Counted from the first letter of the stretch, positions 49,673 through 59,345 are shown. The stretch is 64,000 nt of DNA from Clostridiales bacterium VE202-21 (GCA_000509105.1 BAIF02000002.1:34120-98119), one strand, 5' to 3'. Numbers and translations are program-made. Notes: a model not told the origin generated them from the sequence alone.

Positions 49673-49785
49673 GACTGCCTCCTTCCTTTCATTTTTTGAG
49701 CATAGTACCCAAAAACCGGAACTATGCTCATTTTTTATAACAGTCCTGTCTTGTCTGAACTGTTGCTATTTTTTCATTCTGCCTA

Positions 49786-51099
49786 TTATTTAAAGCCTTC
49801 CTGTCCCGCATCTTTAGCAAGCGCTCTTCTGTGTGTGTCAAACTCTTCCAGCACCTGCTCCGGCGTCAAGTTTCCGACAAACATCTCCTGGCAGAGTTCA
49901 CTGATCTTGCTTCCGTCATAGAACAGCACACTCGCCTCTGCTCCCTGTGCTTCCCCGGCCTCAGCAGCCTTTAAGTCTTCAAATGCCTTTGTCGGGCTTG
50001 CTTCAATCCCCTGCACAGAAGAAGACACATACTGAATCTTTTCATCATAAAGTTTCTGCAGATTTTCTTCCTCTGCAAGGAAGCTGAAGTACTCTTTTGC
50101 CTCTTCCACATGTTTGCTGTTTGCATTGATGCATTTGGTGGTTCCGCCTGCCGTCAGGGTTACATACTGGTTGTCCACCAGAGGGCTCGGAAATGCGCTC
50201 CACTCATCCGGCTCAGCCTCATCCAGATTGTTCTTCATTTCATTCGGATAAGCGCCGCTGTTGATAATCATGCCGTACTCTTCATTATTCATCGCCGCAT
50301 AAGAATTGTCATAAATATTGGACATATGGTTTTCACCGAAATAACCGGCAGCCTCAATTTCCTGGAGCTGCTTCATAGCCTCCTTAAATTCCGGTACATC
50401 AGCAAATCCGATTTCATTCGTGTTGAGCTTCTCATAGAGATCTGGATCGTTCTGAACCGCCAATGCGCTGGCGCCTTCCATCCAGTAGTGTGTATGCCAT
50501 AAATCCTTAACAAATTCATAGATCGGGGTAATTCCGCCTTCCTCAAGTTTCTTGCATGCCTCCTGGAATTCAGCATAATTTGTAGGAACTTTAATTCCCA
50601 GTTTTTCAAATACTGCCGGCTTATAAAGAATTGCATTTGTTGCATCTACGCCGGCTGTGTTCTGAGCGTACAGCTTGCCGTTGATTGAATTTCCGTCGAT
50701 GGCCCACTGTTCTAGGTTTGCAGCCCATTCCTCATCAGAGAGGTCAACCATGTTCTTTTCCGGATTATAATCTCTTAACTTAGTACCCGAATAGGACATA
50801 AAGATATCGGGGCCTTCACCTGTGTTCAGTTTTGATTTTACAATGGTCTGGTACTGGTCGTCCGGGCTCAGCTGGAAGTCGATCGCGATCCCCGTCTCTT
50901 CCTCAAACTTTTCCGCCAGCTCCCTGTCTACGTCTACAATCCAGTTCTGGGATGCCGCCAGGGTCAGGGTTACTTTTTCTTTTTCATCCCCTGATCCGCC
51001 ATCTGCTTCTTTTTCCTTTCCTCCGCAGCCTGCCATAAGCCCGGCCGCCATCGTTGCGCATAACATGCAGGCAATAATTGCCACTCTTCTTTTCTTCAT
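49786..51099 (-). CDS. Family 1 extracellular sugar-binding lipoprotein, glycan locus 2
   Basis: The start at ATG 51099 (MKKRRVAIIACML) has GGAGG 5 bases upstream; ATGs at 51111 and 51129 are less favoured. The 437-residue protein has a lipobox (GLMAGC) and the SBP_bac_1 fold (VTLTLAASQNWIVDVDRELA, FMSYSGTKLRDYNPEK). It is transcribed divergently from the YesM kinase at 51312 and captures the sugar for the two permeases. Confidence 0.92.
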   Translation of the reverse strand: MKKRRVAIIACMLCATMAAGLMAGCGGKEKEADGGSGDEKEKVTLTLAASQNWIVDVDRELAEKFEEETGIAIDFQLSPDDQYQTIVKSKLNTGEGPDIFMSYSGTKLRDYNPEKNMVDLSDEEWAANLEQWAIDGNSINGKLYAQNTAGVDATNAILYKPAVFEKLGIKVPTNYAEFQEACKKLEEGGITPIYEFVKDLWHTHYWMEGASALAVQNDPDLYEKLNTNEIGFADVPEFKEAMKQLQEIEAAGYFGENHMSNIYDNSYAAMNNEEYGMIINSGAYPNEMKNNLDEAEPDEWSAFPSPLVDNQYVTLTAGGTTKCINANSKHVEEAKEYFSFLAEEENLQKLYDEKIQYVSSSVQGIEASPTKAFEDLKAAEAGEAQGAEASVLFYDGSKISELCQEMFVGNLTPEQVLEEFDTHRRALAKDAGQEGFK

Positions 51100-51182
51100 T
51101 TCTTCCTCCATTTCTCCTCTGGTTCTCAAACCGTTTTTTGTTTTCTGGGCTTATTATAGCTTTTATTTCATTTTCCAAAAAT

Positions 51183-51217
51183 GCACAAATCTGAACTTCT
51201 ATGTGGACATCTGTGAA
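51183..51217. promoter_or_regulatory. Candidate AraC-regulator direct repeat, glycan locus 2
   Basis: GCACAAATCTGAAC (51183-51196) and GGACATCTGTGAAC (51204-51217) match at 10 of 14 positions with a 21-bp offset, two helical turns. It lies in the divergent region between the binding-protein and kinase genes. Confidence 0.5.
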
Positions 51218-51311
51218 CAGTTTGTATTTTCAATTTTTTACTTTACACTTCTGTTTTTCTGTGATTATATTAAATATACAGGAAGCCGACGAAATGTAAG
51301 GAGGATGCTGA

Positions 51312-53126
51312 ATGAAGAAATTACATCAAAACTCACTCATGAGAAAAATCACGTTCTCCTATAGTATTGTTTTCTTTTTCCTGATCATTTTGCTTTCTAT
51401 TATCTATTATTTTACGGCCTATCATAATTTTCTTCAGAACCACACACGGATTTCGAGGCAGCTCGCTAAGACCATCTCTAACCAGATCGATACACAGGGC
51501 AGCAAATTTAACAATCTAGAGATCCGGATCCTGGAATCCGAAGAAATCATGAAGTATATATTCGAAGAGGCAAAGCAGCACAATGTCGTCAGCGACTGGG
51601 AATTCCGCAAAAACCTATATGCCATCACAGGGTATAATTATGAGTTCTACCAGCTGAACATTGTGAACCTGAATGAATCGACAATCCATACTTTTGGTGA
51701 AGAATATTACTATAAACCTTATACCATCACCAGAAACGTGCAGGAGAATATTATAGAGCCAACACTGGAACTGGACGGCGCAAAAATTATCATTCCGCCC
51801 AACAAAGGATGCCTGTACGCCCCCGTCAAGGATGTTCCTATCATCAGCGTCTGCCGGGCATTCAGCCGATATCCCTTATCCAAAAAAGCCGGGATAATTG
51901 AGATCCAGGTAAAGGAAGCGTCTCTGGAAAAATTGATCAATGACAACCTGTATGCCTTAGAAAATGGCGGTGAGCAGGTTTTAATATTTGACAATAACAA
52001 TAATCCCGTCTATCCCTCCGACATACCGCAGGAGAGACTGGATTATTATACCTCCCTGGATACGGACAACAAGACCATGTTCCGCTCTTCCTTGTTTTCT
52101 GAAACGGAAATCGTAACCTCACATTACTCTTCCGAAACAATGTGTACGGTCATGCTTATTACCCCGGCATCCTATATTTTGCAGAACCGTCTGTTTTACC
52201 TTGAGATATGCATCGGATTCTTTCTTTTCACCTTTGCCCTGCTTGTGTTTATTACCAGAAGGCTGGCACTTCGGATCACCGCGCCGATTACGGAACTTAA
52301 AAACCGGATCTCCAGCCTGGAACTGGATCAGATCGCGGAGGAAGACTATGACAATCTGTCCGGCGATACCTTTAATGAACTGGAAATACTTAATAAGTCA
52401 TATTCCCGCATGCAGCGCAGGCTGAAAAGGTCACTGGACGATGTCATCAGCTCCAGAACTCTCACCATCCAGTCTCAGATGCTGGCGCTGCAGGCACAAA
52501 TGGATTCCCATTTTCTTTACAATACTTTGACCATCATTTCCATTATTGCCGAGGACAATGATGACGAACAGGCGGCAGCCATGTGTATCAAACTAACAAA
52601 AATGCTGCGCTACATAACGGAGGATATTTCTCACGGAACCACACTGGCACAGGAGATTACGCATACATAAAATTATACAGACCTGATCACTACCAGATTC
52701 GGAAAGGGAGTTGAATTCGATTATCAGATTGATACCGCACTTGACATGGTGCGGGTACCCCGGCTGATTCTGCAGCCCATTGTAGAAAACTGTGTAAAAT
52801 ATTCCCGCAGCCCGGACCGGGTTCTGAAGATTGCAATACGTATCTGGAACGAAGATGACTGCTGGTATGCCAATATCCGGGATAATGGGAATGGATTTTC
52901 AGAGGAGGCTCTGAAGATTATCAGGGACAGAATTGCTGATATGAATCCGGAGCAGCAGCATCCGGCCCTCAGCATCAATGGAATGGGGCTGGTTAATATT
53001 TATCTCCGCCTAAGACTTTATTACAACAGTCAGTTCACCTTTCAGCTGGAAAATAAGGCACCTCCCGATTCCATATACGGAGGCGTATCTATAACCATAG
53101 GAGGAAATCTAGATGAAACAAAATAA
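51312..53126 (+). pseudogene. YesM-type sensor histidine kinase split by an in-frame TAA
   Basis: The frame from ATG 51312 gives a membrane helix, extracellular sensor, second helix, HAMP and the histidine box (DSHFLYNTLTIIS), then stops at TAA 52668-52670 after LAQEITHT. The same frame continues without further stops to 53126 with NYTDLITTRFGKG and the ATPase domain (QPIVENCVKYSR, IRDNGNGFS, NGMGLVNIYLRL). A single base change therefore separates the histidine box from the ATPase. A separate 126-residue product could start at ATG 52746. The last 14 bp overlap the regulator gene. It may be inactive, read through, or work as two chains. Confidence 0.8.
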
Positions 53127-54645
53127 TACATTCTCTGTACTGGTCGCAGAAGATGAGCCAATTATTTTAAATAACATCATCAAAAAGGTGCAGGGCGCCT
53201 CCCCGGACATCCGGATTGCAGGAAAGGCGGCCCCCGGAATGGATGCACTGGAAATTCTAGGCCATACCCACGTGGATATACTGATCACAGATATCGAAAT
53301 GCCTGGACTTAGCGGGCTCGAACTGATCCGTCAGGTAAAAGAGGCCTTTCCCAGCGTCCATATCATCATCTTAAGCGGCTATAGCAATTTCGAATATGCG
53401 CGCACGGCACTCCGCTACGGTGTTGAAGATTACCTGCTAAAGCCAGTGGAGCAGGAGACGCTTTGCGGCCTTCTGCGCGGGCTATGTGCACGGATTGACG
53501 AAGAGCGCAGAATGGATGGTCGGGAAATTCTTTCCCTTGCCCTTAACAATTCTATTGATTCCGACATCCCCTATATGTTCAGTGAAGGTGGATTTCTTCT
53601 ATTTCACATAACCCTTGGGAATCTGCCTCCGTCCATAGAGGGGGCGCCTATCTTCTGTGCAGAGGATACCGGTTTACTCTGGCAGAAAACCGATTTTGCC
53701 AGATGTTTTGAGAACGCCAGGGAAATCGAGCATCTCTGGCTGATCGATGAGCATCTGCCGACACAGAAATTCCTCATCCTGCATATGGACACAGCCCATT
53801 TTTCCGCATACTACTTTTGTATCCTGTTGAAAAAATATCTCACAGCCTGTTTCCATGATTTACCGTTTTTTGTCCTCTCCAGCCCGGATTTGATCCCTTA
53901 TCAGGATCTCTGGAAAACCGGCCGCCATCTGCGCTCGCTTACCCAGCGGCTGGCACGGCCTTTTGTGCAGGAAGCCAAAATAGCGGAAAGTACAGAAGAT
54001 ATACAAAGCGGGCAGTCCGAAACCGTTCTCAGGGATATGCAGATCCTGTTTACACTCAACAACGAAACCGCCTTTCTGCAATACATCGGCCGTGTGCTTC
54101 CGGATATCCTGCAGTCCCCCTCCGCTGTATTTCATCCGTGTATCCGTCTGGTCTATCAAGCAATGCACAATAGTTTTCAAATCAGTACGCAGGAATGTAC
54201 CATTGCAGAAGCAGAATTTTGCAGCCGGATACCCACTATGAAAACACCAGAGGAATGTATTTCCAGCCTCACAGAATCTCTCAAATCACTTTGGAAAAAT
54301 GCCTCCTCTCATTACACTGGAAGCACGCTTTGCGCACGGATAGCGGAGTATATGGAAAAGAACTACAGTCAGCAGGTATCCATGACCGACCTGTCAGAGT
54401 GCTTCGGATATACAGCATCATATATCAACAGGCTTTTTAAAAAGGAGTATGGGACTTCTCCGATTCAGTATCAGACCGTTTTAAGAATGTCCCGCGCAAA
54501 AGAAATCCTGCTGAAAAACCCGGATATCAATATCAAATCCGTCGCCCAATCCGTAGGATACGAAGACTCGCGGTATTTCAGCCGGATCTTTAAAAACGAA
54601 ACAGGAATGACACCTTCCGCATGGCTGGAAAGCCAGGCTGAGTAA
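53113..54645 (+). CDS. YesN/AraC-type response regulator of glycan locus 2
   Basis: The 510-residue protein has a receiver domain with phospho-acceptor D60 (HVDILITDIEMPGLSG), a divergent middle and two AraC helix-turn-helix motifs at the C-terminus (VSMTDLSECFGYTASYINRL, VAQSVGYEDSRYFSRIFK). GGAGG precedes the ATG. It pairs with the interrupted kinase upstream and probably controls the divergent importer and glycosidase operon. Confidence 0.92.
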   Translation: MKQNNTFSVLVAEDEPIILNNIIKKVQGASPDIRIAGKAAPGMDALEILGHTHVDILITDIEMPGLSGLELIRQVKEAFPSVHIIILSGYSNFEYARTALRYGVEDYLLKPVEQETLCGLLRGLCARIDEERRMDGREILSLALNNSIDSDIPYMFSEGGFLLFHITLGNLPPSIEGAPIFCAEDTGLLWQKTDFARCFENAREIEHLWLIDEHLPTQKFLILHMDTAHFSAYYFCILLKKYLTACFHDLPFFVLSSPDLIPYQDLWKTGRHLRSLTQRLARPFVQEAKIAESTEDIQSGQSETVLRDMQILFTLNNETAFLQYIGRVLPDILQSPSAVFHPCIRLVYQAMHNSFQISTQECTIAEAEFCSRIPTMKTPEECISSLTESLKSLWKNASSHYTGSTLCARIAEYMEKNYSQQVSMTDLSECFGYTASYINRLFKKEYGTSPIQYQTVLRMSRAKEILLKNPDINIKSVAQSVGYEDSRYFSRIFKNETGMTPSAWLESQAE

Positions 54646-54821
54646 CAGATGAAGGGGTATGTAATTTTTACTTTGAGTTATGCTGGTGCCTCCAGTCGTA
54701 AATACGCCGGGAGGCACTTGTATTTTTTGGTAATATAGTTTTTAGAATTCTATAATATTTTTTCCACTTCTTTTATAGAATCGACATACTTTATGCACAT
54801 TTACCCCTTATACTTGTATTT

Positions 54822-54958
54822 AGATAGTTGATAAACAACTATCTCCCCCTCATAAAGTATCGACGTCCGGGGAAGCCCAGGACGTCACACTTTACTCTCA
54901 TTCCTTTAGATAACTATAAAAACAACGAAACCCCTGCAGCCGATACTGCAGGGGTTTT
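54822..54958 (+). ncRNA. Three-copy structured RNA family, copy 2
   Basis: The -10 TATACT is at 54809-54814. Hairpin 1 and the linkers are identical to copy 1, apart from one C fewer in the CU tract. Hairpin 2 is AAAGT ... GACGTCC with GGACGTC ... ACTTT, a different sequence with the same shape. The terminator is CCCCTGCAG with CTGCAGGGG, loop CCGATA. The upstream segment ACATACTTTATGCACATTT (54784-54802) is also the same as in copy 1. Confidence 0.8.
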
Positions 54959-55241
54959 CGCTGTTCTTAATGTATTAGTTTTATGCTCCTATCCCTTTAA
55001 GCAAGGTACGCATAGCCAATCCTATCCGCCGCCCCCGTTTCGGGCTCCCAACTTGGGAACAAGTTCTTTACCGCCGACCGGATGAACCAGCCAAGCGGAC
55101 TGTAAGCGGCAAGCCCTCCATCCGCGCCAAGGCGAAAACTCGTCGCTATATCCCGACTCATTTAAGAATTTCATAATATTTTTTCGATTTCTTTAATATT
55201 TATTACATACTTTGGACACATTTTTCTTTTATACTAAAGTC
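54959..55241. other. Spacer between RNA copies 2 and 3
   Basis: The first 200 bp is relatively GC-rich without a convincing gene or known repeat. The last 80 bp is the AT-rich promoter of copy 3, with ACATACTTTGGACACATTT (55204-55222) and TATACT (55230-55235). Confidence 0.5.
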
Positions 55242-55390
55242 AGATAGTTGATAAACAACTATCTCCCCCTCATAAAGTAAAGACATCTTGGGGCAACCCA
55301 GGATGTCGCACTTTACTCTCATTCCTTTAGATAACTATAAAAACAACCAGAGGCCCGGACAGCCGATACTGTCCGGGCCTTCTGCTTTTC
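55242..55390 (+). ncRNA. Three-copy structured RNA family, copy 3
   Basis: Hairpin 1, the CU-rich tract and the linker CTCTCATTCCTTTAGATAAC are unchanged. Hairpin 2 is AAAGT ... GACATC with GATGTC ... ACTTT, and the terminator is GGCCCGGACAG with CTGTCCGGGCC, again with loop CCGATA. Both variable stems differ from copies 1 and 2 with compensating changes, which is strong evidence for selected RNA structure. Confidence 0.8.
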
Positions 55391-55407
55391 CTTTTCTCCG
55401 GCCCTGC

Positions 55408-55554
55408 CTATACCTGTCTCATCTTCACGTCGAAGGCCTCTTTACGGGCATTGTGTTCCTGGTTTTGATTCTCCGGTTTCTTCTTTTCCGTAACGCTGTT
55501 GAACTCATTTCTGTTCTTCTGCCCATTGATTTCTTCCTGTTTCTTCTTATCCAT
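55408..55554 (-). CDS. Small charged protein, 48 residues
   Basis: The ATG at 55554 has GAGGTGA upstream. The product, MDKKKQEEINGQKNRNEFNS and on to a KEAFDVKMRQV ending, is rich in Lys, Glu, Asn and Gln and has no hydrophobic core. It is probably disordered, like small acid-soluble or stress proteins of Clostridia, but no family is recognised. It converges on RNA copy 3. Confidence 0.5.
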   Translation of the reverse strand: MDKKKQEEINGQKNRNEFNSVTEKKKPENQNQEHNARKEAFDVKMRQV

Positions 55555-55687
55555 GTCGTCACCTCACAGTTAGTATGTTCACTAGACACAGTCATATACA
55601 CACTTATTGCATTTGCCGTAAAAAAAGAGCCGGTAAGATTTCCGACTCTTCTGAAATGCACTTTAATTATATCTAATAAATGAAAAA

Positions 55688-56614
55688 TTATATTTTACTT
55701 TCCAGCCACTCGTACAGATCTTCATACACCTGATCCCTGTCAGTCTCATTAAGCAGTTCATGCCTGTCTCCGGCATATAAGCGCAGTGTGACATCCTTTA
55801 TTCCTGCTGCCTTGTACCTCTCATAAATCTTTCTGACGCCCTTGCCGAAATCTCCGACCGGATCTTCTGATCCTGCGGCTATCATCATGGGAAGCGTCTT
55901 TGGAATCATGTAGATACTTTCTTTCTTCTGCATCTTCAACATACCGCAGAACATGTGATAATAAGCATTTACGGTAAATACAAAGGAGCAGAGAGGGTCC
56001 GCCACATATGCATCCACCATCTTCGTATCGCTTGTTACCCAGTCTGCCCTGGTTCTCGGCGGCTTATAGCCCTTGTTGTATCCTCCGATCGCCAGATTGT
56101 CAATCAGTTTACTGCGGTAATGCCATCCCTTGAAAGCAGCTATAATACGACAGAGCCTCTTGGCAGACTTCAACGTGACCCGTTTCTTATCCGCGACCAC
56201 TCCAATGATAATCACACCCGTCAGGCCGTTACCATACATTTGGATGTACTGGCGCACAAGGGTTGATCCCATACTGTGCCCCAGCAGGAAATACGGAACC
56301 CCGGGGTACTTCGCTGCAGTCTTCTGACGCAGCGTATGCATGTCCCCCAGCACGCAGGCATTGCCGTACTTCTCGTTGAAATAGCCATATTCTGTTTTTC
56401 CCTGTATGGACTTTCCATGGCCAAGATGATCATTGCCCACCACGTAATAGCCCTTGCTGCACAGGAAGTCCGCAAACTCATCATAACGGTTAATATACTC
56501 AACCATCCCATGGCTGAGCTGCAGAACTGCTTTTACTTCGCCTTCCGGCTTCCATTCAATTGTATGGATCTCTGTATTACCATCTTTTGATGGGAAGTAA
56601 AATTCATCTTTCAT
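55688..56614 (-). CDS. Alpha/beta hydrolase, monoacylglycerol-lipase-like (Hydrolase_4)
   Basis: The 308-residue protein has the oxyanion region LSHGMVEYINRYDEFADFL, the nucleophile elbow LLGHSMGSTL (Ser in GHSMG) and a C-terminal Asp/His pair (AAGSEDPVG, GDRHELLNE). This order matches lysophospholipase/monoacylglycerol lipases. It is cytoplasmic (no signal peptide). It begins 9 bp after the citrate synthase gene stop and is probably cotranscribed. Confidence 0.88.
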   Translation of the reverse strand: MKDEFYFPSKDGNTEIHTIEWKPEGEVKAVLQLSHGMVEYINRYDEFADFLCSKGYYVVGNDHLGHGKSIQGKTEYGYFNEKYGNACVLGDMHTLRQKTAAKYPGVPYFLLGHSMGSTLVRQYIQMYGNGLTGVIIIGVVADKKRVTLKSAKRLCRIIAAFKGWHYRSKLIDNLAIGGYNKGYKPPRTRADWVTSDTKMVDAYVADPLCSFVFTVNAYYHMFCGMLKMQKKESIYMIPKTLPMMIAAGSEDPVGDFGKGVRKIYERYKAAGIKDVTLRLYAGDRHELLNETDRDQVYEDLYEWLESKI

Positions 56615-56622
56615 CTTATCCT

Positions 56623-58002
56623 CTACCTGTCCTCTAATTTTATGTAATCACGGTGAGGCGCGAGTGGTTTATACGCCGGTCGGATAATCTTATCCACGTT
56701 CTTAAGCTCTTCCAGTCTGTGCGCACTCCAGCCGACGATACGCGCTGCTGCAAAGATCGGAGTATACAGTGCAGCCGGAAGATCCAGCATACTGTAAACA
56801 AGTCCGCTGTAAAAGTCAACATTGGCATTAACACCCTTATACATCTTACGCTTCTCACTGATAATCTCAGGCGCCATATGTTCTACCTTCTCATAAAGAG
56901 CGTACTCTGCATCATAGCCCTTTTCAGTAGCCAACTGCTTAACAAACTTCTTGAAAATGTCTGCTCTTGGGTCAGAAATAGAGTAAATCGCATGACCCAT
57001 TCCATAGATCAGACCCTTTTTGTCAAATGCTTTCTTGTCCAGAAGGTCGGTCAGGTACTGGCGGATCTGATCATCATCGTTCCAGTCTGTCAGATTCTGT
57101 TTCATATCATCAAACATCTGCGTAACCTTTACGTTCGCACCGCCATGCTTCGGACCTTTCAGAGAAGCCATCGCCGCAGCAATCGTAGAGTAAGTATCTG
57201 TTCCGGAAGATGTAACAACATGTGTTGTAAATGTTGAGTTATTACCACCGCCGTGATCCATATGAAGCACAAGGGCCATATCGAGTATCTTTGCCTCCAG
57301 CTCGGTGTACTTTCTGTCCTCACGCAGCATCATCAGAATGTTCTCCGCTGTTGAGAGTTCCGGATACGGTGCATAGATATAAAGATCTTCGCCTCTTCTG
57401 TAATTATATGCATGGTAACCGTAAACCATTAACATCGGGAACTGGCTGATCAGATTCAGGCACTGGCGGAGTACATTCGGTATGGATGTATCGTCCGCTT
57501 TCTTATCGTACGTATACAAGTTCAGTATGCACCGGGAAATCATGTTCATCATGTCCTTGCTTGGCGCCTTCATAATAACGTCCCTTACAAAATTCGGAGG
57601 AAGCATTCTTCTCTCCGCGATCATTGCCTGAAAATCATCCAGCTGCGCCTCTGTCGGCAGACTTCCAAATAACAGCAGGTAGGCAGTCTCTTCAAATCCA
57701 GAATGCTTTGCTTCCAAAAAGCCTCTTACAAGGTCTTTGATGTTGTAACCACGGTAATAGAGGTTGCCTGCACAAGGGACTTCCTTTCCGTCCACGATCT
57801 TAGTAGCGCAAACATCGGAGATATTCGTTAAGCCTGCCAGTACCCCTTTACCATTTACATCACGGAGGCCTCTTTTCACCTCGTACTGTGTGTAAAGTTC
57901 TTTCTCGATTGCATTGTTGTCCTCGCAAATCCGGGCTAACTCTTCAATCTTCGGGGTGTTTTCAAAAAAGATATTATCAATGTCTTTAGGTATTCTTGCC
58001 AT
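56623..58002 (-). CDS. gltA: Citrate synthase
   Basis: The 459-residue protein has the citrate synthase active-site segments: LHMDHGGGNNSTFTTHVV with the oxaloacetate-binding His, ASLKGPKHGGANVKVTQMF, GMGHAIYSISDPRADIF and a C-terminal Arg region (GWSAHRLEEL). It condenses acetyl-CoA and oxaloacetate. The N-terminal extension of about 40 residues is usual for clostridial forms. GGGAGAGG precedes the ATG. In such anaerobes it usually feeds a partial TCA pathway to glutamate. Confidence 0.93.
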   Translation of the reverse strand: MARIPKDIDNIFFENTPKIEELARICEDNNAIEKELYTQYEVKRGLRDVNGKGVLAGLTNISDVCATKIVDGKEVPCAGNLYYRGYNIKDLVRGFLEAKHSGFEETAYLLLFGSLPTEAQLDDFQAMIAERRMLPPNFVRDVIMKAPSKDMMNMISRCILNLYTYDKKADDTSIPNVLRQCLNLISQFPMLMVYGYHAYNYRRGEDLYIYAPYPELSTAENILMMLREDRKYTELEAKILDMALVLHMDHGGGNNSTFTTHVVTSSGTDTYSTIAAAMASLKGPKHGGANVKVTQMFDDMKQNLTDWNDDDQIRQYLTDLLDKKAFDKKGLIYGMGHAIYSISDPRADIFKKFVKQLATEKGYDAEYALYEKVEHMAPEIISEKRKMYKGVNANVDFYSGLVYSMLDLPAALYTPIFAAARIVGWSAHRLEELKNVDKIIRPAYKPLAPHRDYIKLEDR

Positions 58003-58245
58003 AAAACCTCTCCCTTCCTCTTAAATATTCACTTGTCTGATCCCTCTATTATACTAAAAAAGTGGGTTTTATACAATGAAATGTCTATTAAATATTTATG
58101 AACTGCCTAAAAAGAGTGTTATACAGACCTACCTGTCCTGTTGGATTTTGGCCCTGTTGCCGGACGGGATCATATGGCAGCAGCCTTCCGGGGATCTATC
58201 TATATGCTTTTTCGTACCAAACAGATGAAGCCGCAGCTCAAAATG

Positions 58246-58290
58246 TGAGACCGGCACCGGCAGGCACTGCCCTGCCGGATGCCGGTCTCA
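58246..58290 (-). terminator. Terminator of the ksgA transcript
   Basis: TGAGACCGGCA (58246-58256) pairs with TGCCGGTCTCA (58280-58290), with an inner CGGCAGG/CCTGCCG stem, then ATTTTGAG on the minus strand. It lies 3 bp after the ksgA stop. The rest of 58003-58245 holds the promoter region of citrate synthase and no gene. Confidence 0.75.
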
Positions 58291-58293
58291 CCG

Positions 58294-59196
58294 TCATTTG
58301 CCTCCCTGATCCGCAGCATTCGAATTACTTTCCCTAATCAGCGAATTTGTAAGCGCCGCGAATTCTTCCAGGTTCAGCGCTTCTCCCCGCACTCCGGCCC
58401 CTTTTCCGAGGCTTTCTATCGCCGCTTCGATCTGTTCCTTTGTATAATCCAGCTCAGGAGAATTTTTCATGCCGTTTGCAAGCGTTTTTCTCCTCTGGTT
58501 AAACGATGCACGGATAATCCGAAACAGCAGCTTTTCATCATCCACCAGCACCGGCGGCTCCTCGTACCGCTCCAGCCGGATCACGGCGGAGCCTACCTTT
58601 GGTCTCGGCATAAAACAGTTCGGCGGTACATTTGCCACTATATAAGGCTTTGCATAATACTGCACTGCCAGCGACAGGGCGCCGTAGTCCTTTGTCCCCG
58701 GTCCTACCTGCATACGCTCGGCCACTTCCTTCTGCACCATGACTGTAATGCTCTTTACAGGCACATGCTTCTCAAATAACCCCATAATGATTGGTGTTGT
58801 AATGTAGTACGGAAGATTTGCAACCACCTTAATAGGGCGTCCCCCGTTCTCACGCTCTGCCAGCTCTGCAATATCCACCTTCAGTATATCCTCATTGAGC
58901 ACGGTTACATTATCAAAACCATCGAGGGTGTCCTCCAGGATAGGGATCAGCGCCCTATCAATCTCCACCGCAATCACTTTTCCTGCCGCACACGCAAGAT
59001 ACTGCGTCATGGTTCCGATTCCCGGACCGATCTCCAGCACCATATCTTCCGGCGTGATCTCTGCCGAGCGGATAATCTTATCCAGCACATGAGTATCTAT
59101 CAAAAAATTCTGTCCGAACTTCTTCTGAAAAGCAAAGTTATATTTTTGTAAAACAGCGATTGTATTCTGCGGGCTGCCTAGTGTCGGCTCCTTCAT
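58294..59196 (-). CDS. rsmA: 16S rRNA (adenine(1518)-N(6)/adenine(1519)-N(6))-dimethyltransferase
   Basis: Also known as ksgA. The start at ATG 59196 (MKEPTLGSPQNT) has GAGGAGGAG 5 bases upstream; ATGs at 59214 and 59265 lack a site. The product of about 300 residues shows FGQNFLID, SAM motif VLEIGPGIGTMTQYL, VIAVEID and the catalytic NLPYYITTP. It dimethylates two adjacent adenines near the 3' end of 16S rRNA during 30S assembly. Confidence 0.95.
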   Translation of the reverse strand: MKEPTLGSPQNTIAVLQKYNFAFQKKFGQNFLIDTHVLDKIIRSAEITPEDMVLEIGPGIGTMTQYLACAAGKVIAVEIDRALIPILEDTLDGFDNVTVLNEDILKVDIAELAERENGGRPIKVVANLPYYITTPIIMGLFEKHVPVKSITVMVQKEVAERMQVGPGTKDYGALSLAVQYYAKPYIVANVPPNCFMPRPKVGSAVIRLERYEEPPVLVDDEKLLFRIIRASFNQRRKTLANGMKNSPELDYTKEQIEAAIESLGKGAGVRGEALNLEEFAALTNSLIRESNSNAADQGGK

Positions 59197-59345
59197 AAGC
59201 TCCTCCTCGTTCATGTTGTTGAACTTTTCTCTAAACAGTATAATATACTTTCCCATGCCCGGCAACGATTATCAAAAACTTTCTCTTCCTGCAGCATAAG
59301 CAGCGTAACCGTCCCGGGCTGCCTGAACCGTTACTGTTCATCCTC

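Noticed and set aside
54828..55683. Shared peptide FTLIPLDNYKNN encoded across RNA copies 2 and 3 as part of small proteins
   Set aside because: The same nucleotides in copy 1 are preceded in frame by TGA with no start codon, and the reading differs after the linker. The conservation is explained by the RNA.
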